NCBI GenBank assembly: GCA_022578965.1
Contig: MU400517.1
Span: forward strand, 248,001-312,000
Direction: 5' to 3'
Source of the DNA: Xylaria sp. FL1777
Lineage: Eukaryota > Ascomycota > Sordariomycetes > Xylariales > Xylariaceae
Length of the DNA: 64,000 nt
The notes under the pieces are model-generated. The model ran no database searches. It was not told the DNA's origin and saw nothing but the letters and a program-made list of their open reading frames with translations. The translations under genes and the position numbers were made by a program. Below are positions 30,255-41,483 of this stretch, piece after piece (position 1 is the first letter of the stretch; every line of letters starts with the position of its first letter).

Positions 30255-33200
30255 TCATTTGACTTTACTAATTCGTGACCCTTTGACAGGAGCCGGCAAC
30301 ACAGAGCAAAGACGGTCCCGTTCTACTCACATCGTTAGCTCATCCAGATACGTCAAATCTCTTAGGGCACAGTGCTTACCAAGACCATCATCGAAGAGAA
30401 TAGTAATATCATCATGCTCCCCAGCAAAGTCAGGCATATCCAGGCAAAGGAAAGCCATATCGTCCGCATTGGGGGAACCGTCGGCCGGAACCTTTGGCAG
30501 CGGAAATTTAGCATCTGCTAGCTTTAACCCGGCTTTTCCGTTTCGACTGAAACTCTCGAAGACATCAGTACCCTTGAGGACAAACCCCATGCATTGGCCG
30601 TGGTGCCAGTCCTCGAAGAAGGCGAGCAATTGAACCGTCCTCTCCTGCTGCACTACCTGAATGCGAGTCGTGCCAGCCTCCCATTTCTTGTGGATCGGAA
30701 CGACCATCATTCTTCGCGAGATGTTGAGGCTAGCAGCTATGCCGTCGAAAAGAACAGAATAGCCGGTGAGCCCCAGTTGAAAGGCGTGCAAATCCTTGAA
30801 ACTGGGGAAGCGGTAAGTCCGCACCGTCGAGCCGCTCTGGATGGAATTCTGGAGACTAGAAAACTCGCGAGAACACTCTTTTGGTACACTCGTTTCGAGA
30901 AGCGAAATTGTGAGGTCGAGCTGTGGCTGTCGGAGTACCTGAAGAGTGAGGATGTCCTTGGTACCAAGCCTCAACCTCAGCTCGCCTGGCGCGACATTGA
31001 CGCGATCTGTAATGGTGCTAACGATGCCCATGCCGGTCTTATCCACAGAGTCGATCTCGATTCTCAGCTTCTCCGCCAATACTGTCTGCGGAATCTCCCC
31101 AGAGTATCTGTCATTGACGATCCGAGCCCGCTGCCATGGTAATCGCTGGGTTGCCGCAAATCCGCCTTTTGTATCAGCAAGTCCTTCCAATATGCTCATG
31201 CCTTCTAGTGGTACATCCGTCACAACCTCTTCATCATGGTGGACATAGCTTCCGCTGATCAATCTCAACACTTTCTCGCGCTCCTGCTCATCCGCAAATG
31301 ACATGACCATACGGCCACGGTCTTTGCCAGTGTTAAATTCCAACTGAAGCAATGGCGCTCGCTGTTCACCACGCAACATAGCGAATTGAACGGGAAGCTG
31401 TGGCGGGAAAAGGTGAGAGACTCCACTAAGTGTCCGGATCCTCGGTCCGGTAACTACGGCAAGTCGAAAACCCCGATGGAAAGTTCGGGGTCCCGTCGGA
31501 CTTTTTTCTTTCAGGAGTCGTTCGAAGAGAGCTACTTGACATTGACCAACAGCTTCTTTTGGAAACACCCTACCCTGGGGATTGGCATCGAAATAATGAA
31601 AACCTTTGAGTATCATGCTGTGCACCATCACCTCATCCTGCCGTGGATAGAGATAGCCCTGTACCTTGTTGCTAAAGTCGAAGATGCCCCATAGGACCTT
31701 GAAATCTTGCTGGGTGCATTGAATCGCAAGTAAGAAACCCCTCGGTAACTTGACCTCGATAGAGCAAGCGTCTGGCCTCCATTTTACACTATGCCAGCTT
31801 GGACCGGCTTTCTTATCGGCCTGAATTCGTAGAGAGACACTTCCATTCTGGCTTGCCACGACAAAGTTCAGATTCGGTTCCTCTCGTGATCGAACCACAG
31901 AGAGCATACAAGGCAAATAAGTTTGCGCAGACTCAATGCCTTGTTCCATGAGGTATACGTCCACACTAACTCTCGTATACATGAAATACTTGTTTGTATC
32001 GCCAATGGGCAAAGCTTCCAGCGACTCCATTGATCGGGTAGGTTGCTGTGCAGTCAGCATTGACCCCCACTTTCCGTTAAGCAGTGCGATGATGTCCTGG
32101 CTAAGGGATGGATATTCTATCCATATAGACTTATCCATGGTTTGTGGAAGGAAAGGCTCGTCGGGCGGTAGGAAGCCATTCCTCTTCATGGAGATAGCCA
32201 ACTTCCGCAAATTGGACTTTAGGACCTGCCTCACATCCCCTAACTCTCCAGCTACCGGACTATACTTCCCTTCCGCAATTTCTGGGAGGGCAACTTCGGT
32301 TAGCCAGTAACCCTTTGCCAAGTCCGTATATGCTTGGTAGCGTGCAATTAAATGGCGAGTTTCGTCGGGATCCTTCGGACGGTTTCTTATGACAGTCTCT
32401 AGTGAGGTTCTGCCTTTCAGAAACCACCAGAGAGACGCACGACTCACATCCTCCGGTCGAGCGGTATCCAGTGGCTTTTGTTGTTCAGCATATAGACGAA
32501 ATAATTCATACAAGTGGTTTGTGCGGGCGATGAAAGTCTCAAATGCGTCATCCCCAGCAGCAGCTACAACATCGTGCAGAGACTTTGTTCTCTCAACTGA
32601 AGCTGAAACAAAGCTACGTGATGCTGGATTTTGAGTGATGGGTGTTGATCTGAAAGACGAGTCGGAAGTTGAGTGTATAGAACTTAAATACGCAGAGGGC
32701 GGGCTATCGTTAGAATAATCAGTAACGAGTTTTAGTTCATCTGGAGACCTTCTCTGAGATCCCAATGAGTCGTTACTGAAGTCGGGAAGTTGCTCGGTGC
32801 GCAGAGGTGGTAACGGTGACTTCATGGGAGTGGTCTGCACGGCGTCCTGACGAGGAAGAGGCGACTTTCTAGCCGGGTTCTTCTCGGGCGGGTTCAGGGG
32901 GGATCTTGTGGATTGTGTTCGCAACATGGAGGAAACAGATTCCGCCAATGACGGCGGAGGGATGGGAGATCGAGAGGTCTTCTCACTCGCCTCGGGGGAG
33001 GGTAGCTCCTTGCGTGGCGGAGATGCCCCTGCCGAATATTGCCGTTGGTGGCGAGGAGACGAGTGATGGAGAGACTCAGGGGACGAGACATGGTCGTCCC
33101 AATCGGGATGGGCACTATTATTTGCAGAGCGTATAGCCTCGGCCAAAGCCATGCCCTCGGCCCTTCTCTGTTCTTGTTGATGGGATTCGATAAACGAACG

Positions 33201-33929
33201 ACGGTCCTCATCGTGGCGATTGCTAGTATCAAGAAAACGGGAGGGGGCAGGCTCCCCGGCAGGGATAGCATTTTCCTTTGGAGGTTCGGGTGGAGGACGC
33301 GAGAAAGAACTTGTAGAATTATTACGCTCGATATCCGATTTCGTAGAGAACCCCGTCTGCGTCCGCCGTATAGGAGCAGGCACAAATTCATCATCAGCCA
33401 TGCCATCATTCTTCGACGAGATACCCTGCCTTCCGTATTGGCTTGCCTGTCTCGCAGGCGGAGCAGGATTCGCTGGAGGCACTGGTTTGGCTCGTTTTCT
33501 TCTCCCAATCTCGGCGACAGCTGTCTCACACTCGTCACCCCCCTCACCGATAACGTCGGGGTAGGTATCAGCAAAACGGACGGTCAGCCCCTTGTGTTTC
33601 CGTGGACGTGGTGGACTGTGTGACGGTGCACGCAGAGGGAGACTCTGTTGCGACTGCGCGGAGTTGACGTAGTTGGCAGCTTTGGTGAAGCGACTTGCCT
33701 TGGACGTGTCGAGGGCCAGGGTCGGCGGCCCAGTGTTCTGGAAGGGGGGTGGCCTCGGAGGAGGATGGGTGACCTGTAACCTGTCTGAAGTGCCCAAGAA
33801 GTCCGAGATCTCGTTTGCGCTCTCTTCGCTGGTCAACTTCCTGTCCCGCGGCTTGAACAGCTTGCCCATGAGGCGGTCTCGTCGCGAAGAGCGACCACCG
33901 TCGGCAGCGGGGTTGAGATCATGTTCCAT
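30255..33929 (-). CDS. Conserved fungal protein, about 1205 residues, disordered N-terminal half
   Basis: Large nearly single-exon gene starting at the ATG at 33929 (MEHDLNPAADGGRSSRRD). Residues 1 to about 450 are Pro/Ser/Arg-rich, low in hydrophobics and probably disordered. From about 470 on the sequence is compact and typical of a globular fungal protein (FETFIARTNHLYELFRLYAE, and later KVLWGIFDFSN). No named domain is recognised; weak beta-rich, PH-like segments are possible. Reading straight through, the frame stops at 30327 (1200 residues). A 57-base intron, 30323-30379, with GTAAGC donor, GCTAAC branch point and TAG acceptor looks real. It replaces the last residues by ERDRLCSVLPAPVKGSRISK, then VK and a stop at 30255, which I prefer. 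Function unknown. Confidence 0.85.
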
Positions 33930-36900
33930 GTCGGCTGGGGAGCTGGGGAGACGGGGGAGCGCACACGGCAGCTAGTAGAGGTGTGAGCGCATAGGAGGTG
34001 GTCTCAGCGAGTTGGTGATTGCTGGTCTGGTTCCTGTACACAGCAGGGAACAGATTCCGGTGTGCTGTTTGCTGCCCTCGTGCTCGTGGGCAATTCAATT
34101 CGTGCTGTCCTCCCCGCATACAGTGCGAAGTTGGCCAAGTAGGTAGCGAGCAGCCGGGGACGATACCTAGGTAGCTGGGGGTGGCCGTGATGGATGGAGG
34201 GGTAGTCGGTGGCTTGAGGTGTTTTGACTGTGTTCTGGCTGTCTTTTGCCCTGATGGGCGACGATGGAATGGACAGATGTTTATTTACAAGATTAGGTTT
34301 CGCTAGTTCGGGTCCATTTTGGTATGTGGTTTGGGGAGATGATCGAGTACAGTAACAGTAAACCTAGTGTACGCAGTAGATCGGCTGTGGAGTGGTGGAC
34401 TACGGTCTAGTATAAGTGGTCTAAGTGGTCTAAGTATGGTGAGTAGGTAGGGTAGTACCAGTACCTACCCAGTAGGCAAGGTAAAACACACAACGGCGGC
34501 ACAGCAGTGGAAGGGTGGAATCGGGGGTGGACGTGCACCAGTGTTTCCGTCTCAAAAAATATCTATACCTACTTTAAGTAGTTACAAGAAAGCTTTTAAA
34601 CTAGATTAGGTAGTGGTACGGGTGCTCCTCCTACTTAGGTATCTACAATACGTAGTACGTAGAACGTAGTACATAGTAAGGAAACATCACAGAATCTGAC
34701 AGGTTTACATTGTAGTGCTTCGAGCTCGCTAGATCTACATACATTACTAAGTAGGTGGGTAATAGGTCTATACTACAAACTTCAGTTTGCAGCGAGCAAT
34801 AATTTTCACTGTGTCCTAATAAGTTGAATTTGAATTTTTTTCATATGTAGTTAACTAGTTATTTATTTTTAGTCTTCGACTTTCTTTTTTTTTTTGCTGG
34901 TAGATTGATACGAACATCTCCCCACAGTATGTATATACCGGTGGTACATAGGTAAGTGTAATTCAACATCATTGTCATGAATGTCTCCAGGCCGTTGGAG
35001 GTCATGTTAGTAGCTTTCGTCATTTGAGGCTCTCCCGCTCATCACTCCCTTGTTGATATCAACGTATACCGACCAACTTCAAGAGTACATACGTAAGGGA
35101 GGGCGTTGCATGCATTGATGATCTAGGCTGGGCATAGATAGCCTACGCAGTAGGCTATATATCCACACGCAAATAGCAAACAAGCTGGAGATGGCGTTAG
35201 GCTTCGTTTCTACCATGCACAACAGTGATACGTAGTAGGTAGTCTCAGGCATGCGCGTCACATATTTAAGTGAAGCAAATTCTACAGTAGGTACCTACCT
35301 ACCTAGCCAATGGTGCGGAACAGGGAACTGGGGAAGCCTAACCCAGCATCTAGGTTAGGGGCAGGCTCAGGCGAATTGGTTTCAGGTTTATACTGTAACA
35401 GACCTACACTACCTAGGTACATAGTGTGTGTTTGCTTGTCTCGTATCTAAATCTTCAATTCCATGGTACACCTGAGGTGCCTACGCAGTACCTACCTAGG
35501 TACTTAATGGGTACCTAGATTAGATCAGTTAAAGTACCTGCTTAAGATATCTAGAATCTTGCAACGTTAGCATCATTAGGCTTGAATATAGCAAGCAACA
35601 GAGTGTTTTTGTTGCCCAATGGTTGATGACTAGCAATCACATAATTGTCGACATAGGTACGATGAAATAAACGCCCAATTCAACCGGTGTAATGGGTCTC
35701 ACAGTCGCCTGATCGTCAAAAAGTGTCGTTAGTATCCAAGTCCACCTTATCTTTCAGGGGTTCAGCTGTGCCTTGCGCGCTAGAGGCGCCGCCTAAAAGC
35801 CCTACTCCATCCCTGCAAGTAGCTCCACGTCTATCTGAGGGATGTGGGTCTACCCACTTTATGTACCTGGTTAGTGGCTACTGTTGAAGACATCTAGATG
35901 CATGGCGCAGAAGGAAAAACGTGGGGCGGCAGCCACTCAATCTAGAGAAACTACTAAAACATCAAGAGACACTTAATGTGAAATCAAACAATGAAACATA
36001 TGATGGATAATGAACCTCTACTAAACTCATTACAACAATATCCAAAGGAATGAAGCTTCGTCAGGCAGGAGAGTAGCCCACAAGAGAACCGCCACATCAC
36101 CACCCTGGCGTCCTACTGGTGGTATTGGTCGTTACAGGTAGGTATAATTATTGCTCTTTGCATTACAAGCACATTTTCGCCATGCGGGTTGAATGCTACC
36201 GAGAATATATAATACTACCTAGGCACTGCCCTACATGAGAAACCTGCATGATGGCTGCAGGCTGGCCGAGAAATGATTTGCTCCGTTCCAGTTGCAATAT
36301 ACTGACTGTACATGCATACCTACATATAAATAGTGCACCAGCCCCAAGAGCAACAGCATGCTACGCACGAGGCTAACACCCCCATGAATTTTTCTTACTC
36401 GCCTGATGATGGACATCTCGCCTAACAGGCCGCAAGCGACTTATTCGGACCAAATAAGAAGAAGCCATTTTCTAAGCAATGACAAGAGGAGATCCTCGCC
36501 AAACCCAGTATCTCGGCAAGACGGGTGGCTACATGCCCCCAACGTCCACTGCCAGCCTCCACGTGATGCTGCATGGCCCTACCCGGCTCATGGTGTCAGC
36601 TTCTGTCCCATTTCCTCCAATGATCATGTTGACGATATATTAAAAGGCGGGGTTAGTACCTAATTCCGACTTCACGAATCGGATGATGCTGAAGTCGCGT
36701 AGGTATATATATATCGAGGAAACGATTCACGACCTGCCCCTAAGGCATGTATCTGTGTATCTGTGGTACCTCAACATAGAGTTGTAATCGCCGGTATTAC
36801 AGGATCAAGTTAAGAAGCGGTGGAGGTAGATGCTCATCTATACACCTAGATCGTACATCATATCGAACGACACATCAAGAGACTACCCCTATGCTATGTC

Positions 36901-37843
36901 AGTCAAACGGGTTTTATTTTATGATGACCATACCTGGTAAGGCTAAGCACTTAGATATGCTAAACTAACCCAGCCCTCTCTCACCTGTCCTCGTCAAACC
37001 TGGCCAGAAGGGCGGCTACCAGCATCAGGATCTTTAATAGCCGTGTTCACTACTATTCTTACAACTTATTGTCCCAGCCCCCTTGCCCCCCAAGTTATAA
37101 AAGGAATGTGTGAGTTAAATAGACATACATTCTCGCAAGGGGTATCATGTTCGCTCTCCGCAAACCTACAAGCAGATACCCGGCTCGTTACCCGGGTATG
37201 CTGACGGTACGATCTTGGCGGCCTAGATCATTTATAGGCATATTCATCGATGTATATATATTTATAGATATATGTACACGTCCTGCATCAATCTATGCCA
37301 GTCAATGGTCTCCCTCTCGACATTATACCGAGATGACTTCCGAGGACCGAGGCAAATAACGTGCTGTACATGGCGGCGCAATATATTCCTAGGCATAACA
37401 ACTTTAGATGATATCTCTGGCACGTGAGATCTCAGCCTCTCTAAATTCCGTCTTCGCGGCCGAAATATCGATAGATTGCACTGTCGGAAGTTAGCCTTAG
37501 ATTTAGTAGTTATAGGAAGAAAAAAACAAGACAAAGACATCACTCACCGACTCCCGTGTGCCCCTGTAAAAGATTCCATCACCAACTCGTTAGTAAGCAG
37601 TACCTACCTTTCCGTAGCAGCCTCTATACGCATAGATCAAACCGCCCAGCATAGCGACACAGCAAGATATACATCAGACAACGTAGCACCATCCAGTGGA
37701 TATGACTGATAGGGATCACGGACTAAATAAAGAATATAATGAAATCATAACGTAAGATGAGTAATCATCGAAACTGAACGCTTGGTATACATGTTAACAA
37801 ACTACTTACACCTCGCAAAAGGCGAAGAGAGATAGATCGGCAT
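33930..37843. other. Gene-free stretch of 3.9 kb with microrepeats
   Basis: No gene is supported. Dense GTAGGTA/TACCTACC and ACGTAGTAC words occur at about 34435-34480, 34560-34770 and 35280-35520. The first part is the leader of the large conserved gene. AT-rich patches lie near 34800-34900. Confidence 0.5.
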
Positions 37844-39649
37844 TCAAGCCGTGACAGCCCGCCTGGCCTCACCCTCCCTCATCTTCCGCAGTACATGCAC
37901 GCGGGGCTCCATGCGCGGGCCAATCCACCAGCCACCGGTTGTCTTCCTCACCAAATCCCTAACACTTCTCAGCACGGCGCCCCGACCAAGGACCCGATCA
38001 TGCCCAGCCTCGACATCGCCGCTGCGCATCAGCGAGGAGCCGGGCTTGAGGATTTCGATGCCGGCGAATCCCTCCACAACGCCTATCGTCTCCCAGGGCC
38101 CGAGCGGCTTCGTCGGATCTTCGGCGAGCACGTAGTCGAATTTCTCCCAGAACAGCGGGTTGCGCAGCGTAGGCTCGTCTTCGGTCTTGTCGAAGGTGAA
38201 TGTCACGGCGTCTTTAGGCATGTCGTGGTAGGGCCAGTGGGAATGCTGGCCGAAAAGTGTCACTCCCGTCATGCAGGAAAGGACGTCAGTGTGCACGGCG
38301 GCCGTCTGTATATCTAGAGATGTGGAAGAGGTAACGATATCTTTGAGTGCCGAGAGAGCCTCGCCTCCGGGGTAATTGAGAGATGAGATGATGAGCATGG
38401 CGGTGCTGATGGCGAGGGATGCTAGGACCGAACCGACAACCACCAGTGATGCGGACGCAAAGAGGAGCGACTTAGTCCGCCGGGAAAAGACGTAGTCCGC
38501 GCCTAAGGCGGCGGCTGCAGTAAGCGGAGGCGCGACGTAGAAGATGAAGCGCGCCTCCTTGTGCGGCTGGACGGAATAGATAGCGACGAAGAGCAAGCTT
38601 GGCACGACAAGTGTGCGTGCCTGTTTCGCTGTCCCCGAATTCCATAGTGCGAATGGGATGAGCACCGTCGAGCTCAACGGGTTCGTCAAGATCTTGGGCA
38701 AGGCGGACGTGAAATAGTAGTGCCAAGGGGAGACTCCCCATTCCGAGGAAGAGCCTAGCACGGCGTTGTAGTAAAACCCCCAGAGCTCGGGCCACAGTGG
38801 TTTCTGCCAGAAATAGGAGTCGATTGGAACCGATATCAAGAGCGCAATGGCGAAGAACGCCAGAAAGGGCGTGATGACTTGAGTAAGGGAGATATGAGGT
38901 ATGACCAAGCCATAGAGGGTGACGGTCACCATGAGGATCGCCAGCTCAGACCTGAAAATGGCTGTGGCCATGGTTAGGAGCGCGATGGCTACCTTATAGC
39001 GAACGCCTTGTTTCCTCGAATCGGGATATGGAATCAGCTGTGAGAAAGCCAAGGTTGCTGTCCTGCGTTAGTCTACTGATACTCGCCACACGTGGAGGTT
39101 TGGGGGGTACTTACTGAGAGGGAACGCAAACATGTTGGGAAGCGGCCTCGAGGCATAGAATATTATATGAAACTGACTGGCTTGCAGCAGAGTGTACCAT
39201 CTTGCCGTCGATCTCCCAAAGGCCCTCTCAAGATTATATTTGAAGACTAATATGGCTGCTGAATTCGCCAAGCCTAGAAGGGCTCTCACAACGAACTGCG
39301 CATGCTGAAAGCCAACCAGAGCAATTAAGGGCTGGCTTATCCCGGCTAGAAAGACGGGCCCAAGGAAGGTCCTTGGTACGGCTCCGGGAAAGTCAAAATG
39401 GTCGTAGTGGGAGGATAGTTTCTCATACACGTTCCTCGTCGGCGTGCCGTATGCGAGGATATCGTGCGTGGCCTGGATGTTGAAGGACTCTTCAACTTTG
39501 GTGTAAGGGGCCACGACCAGGTGTATGATGACCAGAGCAGGAATTGACAGTGATAACAAGTAATCTAGAATGACGTTTAGTTAGTGATGGTTTCGATAAT
39601 TTTTTTTTTTCGATTTTGATCATTTCATCTCACCGATGGCGGTCCTCAT
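37844..39649 (-). CDS. alg12: ALG12, dolichyl-P-mannose alpha-1,6-mannosyltransferase
   Basis: ER membrane mannosyltransferase (GT22) that adds the eighth mannose to the lipid-linked N-glycan precursor. Three exons, complement(39634-39649, 39115-39564, 37844-39057), phases consistent, 559 residues. The first exon is only 16 bases (MRTAI plus one base). Family marks: APYTKVEESFN near the N-terminus, YDHFDFPGAVPRTF, RPLPNMFAFPL, IFRSE, and in the middle WPELWGFYYN with SSEWG. About ten membrane helices follow each other. The C-terminal third is the lumenal tail. The intron between exons 2 and 3 has GACTAAC before an AGGACAG acceptor. No lesions; normal length for ALG12. Confidence 0.93.
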
Positions 39650-40216
39650 CTTGTCTGTCGCCTATCACAGCGAACACCTCAACCCAGGTGTATAATTAGA
39701 TTCGCTTTTCCCGCCAATTTAGTCAATGCCTCATAGAGAACGGGAATAAAGGAGCTACACGGGGCCAATCAATGATATTGCATGACCGGTAGTTCAATGG
39801 TGAGCGATAATCCTCTTTCATCCAATGTTGTTCATCAGTCGTGTTAGTGTAATGCCCTCTAATGGATGCAACAGCTGGTCTCTTTGTACTGCCTGTTGCG
39901 GTTAAGCTTATTATTGGTCAAGCTGTACGTCATTCTGCCCGGTACGTACCTCTCACGCTGCATAAAAGTGCCTAGGGGTAGGTAACCATGTAACATAAAG
40001 AAATGGGACAGCGCCCGTTGACACCTGGCCTCAGTGCGGCGTGAGCTGGCAACATCGAAGTTACGTCGCACTCTAACCAGACTGCCCGACAGACTGACAG
40101 ACGGACATCCCATCACTGCCCACAACGCCGCCTTTCAACATACGAAAGCCCCCAGCCCAGCACATTTCGCTTTCGGACCGACGCCCTCGCATGTCGCGAG
40201 CCCACGCGCCGACAAG
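39650..40216. other. Divergent promoter region, ALG12 / YOS1
   Basis: 567 bases between two secretory-pathway genes on opposite strands; shared regulation is possible but not shown. No gene inside. Confidence 0.5.
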
Positions 40217-40784
40217 ATGATGCTCATCGGCAACCTCATCTACGGTGAGTAGTTCGTCCCGCGCAATCCAAAGTATCTATCTACACCAAGAAACGAACCC
40301 AGCTCAGCCCACTAACGCTTTCTATCTTCGCCCACGATGTAGTGTTGGTCCTCCTCACGAACGCCCTCGCTATTCTATCCGAGGACCGCTTTCTGGCGCG
40401 CAGTACGTCATCGCAACACAATCCTTCCCAGGCCCCTCGACTCCGCGAAACCATCCATCCATGCGTAATCGACCTCTACCTAGCCAGCCAGCCAGCTAAC
40501 TTAGAGCGCAGTCAACTTCTCCTCGGCGTCCTACGACCCGGCCTTCGGCGCCGGCCCCGATACCCAGAGCATAAGAGCGAAAGCCATCAACCTGCTAGCG
40601 AGCGTGCGGACGCTCATGAGGAGTACGTTATGTGACGCCCTTCTTCCCCCTTCTCCTCACCAAGTTTCATTCCGCAAATCGATATACACCGTCCAGGACA
40701 CCGCGCTGATGAGAAATTTAATCTCTAGTCCCGCTAATATTAACAAATACGCTGATAATCATCTACGAACTGGTGCTAGGGTAG
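40217..40784 (+). CDS. yos1: YOS1-like ER-Golgi transport protein
   Basis: Small integral membrane protein of the Yip1-Yif1-Yos1 complex, needed for COPII vesicle traffic (human IER3IP1 is the counterpart). Four exons, 40217-40244, 40343-40402, 40512-40622 and 40729-40784, all phase 1 junctions, 84 residues. The N-terminal helix MMLIGNLIYVLVLLTNALAI is followed by LSEDRFLARINF, a loop with FGAGPD, the segment IRAKAINLLASVRTLMRIPL and a C-terminal helix ending YELVLG. The exons are too short to stand out as ORFs; the assignment rests on the spliced product, which matches the family in length and order. Three introns in 255 coding bases is a high density. Confidence 0.93.
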
Positions 40785-41483
40785 ACGCACTGGATGCTTG
40801 CCGGCGTGAGGTCACCCGAGAGTTGGTGATGGGGAGGATAGGGAAGTCAAGTCAAGTCAAGTCATTATAGGACGGCGTTATGATATATCTGGAGGCATAC
40901 CCCTCCGGTTCAAAAGGCGCAATCTGAAGCCGTGCTAGTAAGGAAGGCAAGGCGAAAAGGGCGCGTGTTATTAGCAAATAATGGTTCAAATTTAGGGGTT
41001 GTTGTCTCTTTGCATAGCATGGCGAGAATCATCAGAATCCATACATATCGACCAGATCCTAACGTATCAAAAATGTCTCACATTTGAATGAATCTATTCC
41101 TTGATACTCGAGCACCCATGATAGATGCCACGAGCTGTTCAATTGGCGCTTTCTAATTGGCAATGTTATTGTACAGCGAACAGTAGACCACAGATCCCAT
41201 GCTTTCAGGCATCGTTGTAGATAGCCTAATTACAATGGTCGCGCTGATATTCAGTTACTTCATCAATCCGTTATCCAAAACGACGCTGCCTTGATTGTCA
41301 GCCGCTGTGCTTCGCGAATGCTCTAAAATAGAACCCTGTCGACCTTTAAGATGATCCCTGGACTCCGGAAAATGCCAACGATACAAATGCAGTATGCTCG
41401 TTTCGCAACAGCACTTCTTCAACGCAAAATACCTCAGCCCTCGAGTTCGAAAGAACGGCGATCGGGGGTGCATCCTCTCTAAG
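40785..41483. other. Intergenic between convergent genes
   Basis: 3' regions of YOS1 and CreB. A small AAGTC x4 array lies at 40844-40863. Nothing else is supported. Confidence 0.5.

Noticed and set aside
30594..31142. 182-codon plus-strand frame inside the large minus-strand gene
   Set aside because: Lies fully inside a 1200-codon conserved frame; no own start context or splice signals.
39786..39860. tRNA-like A box (TAGTTCAATGGTGAGC)
   Set aside because: No matching B box, T-arm or acceptor stem follows at the required distance.
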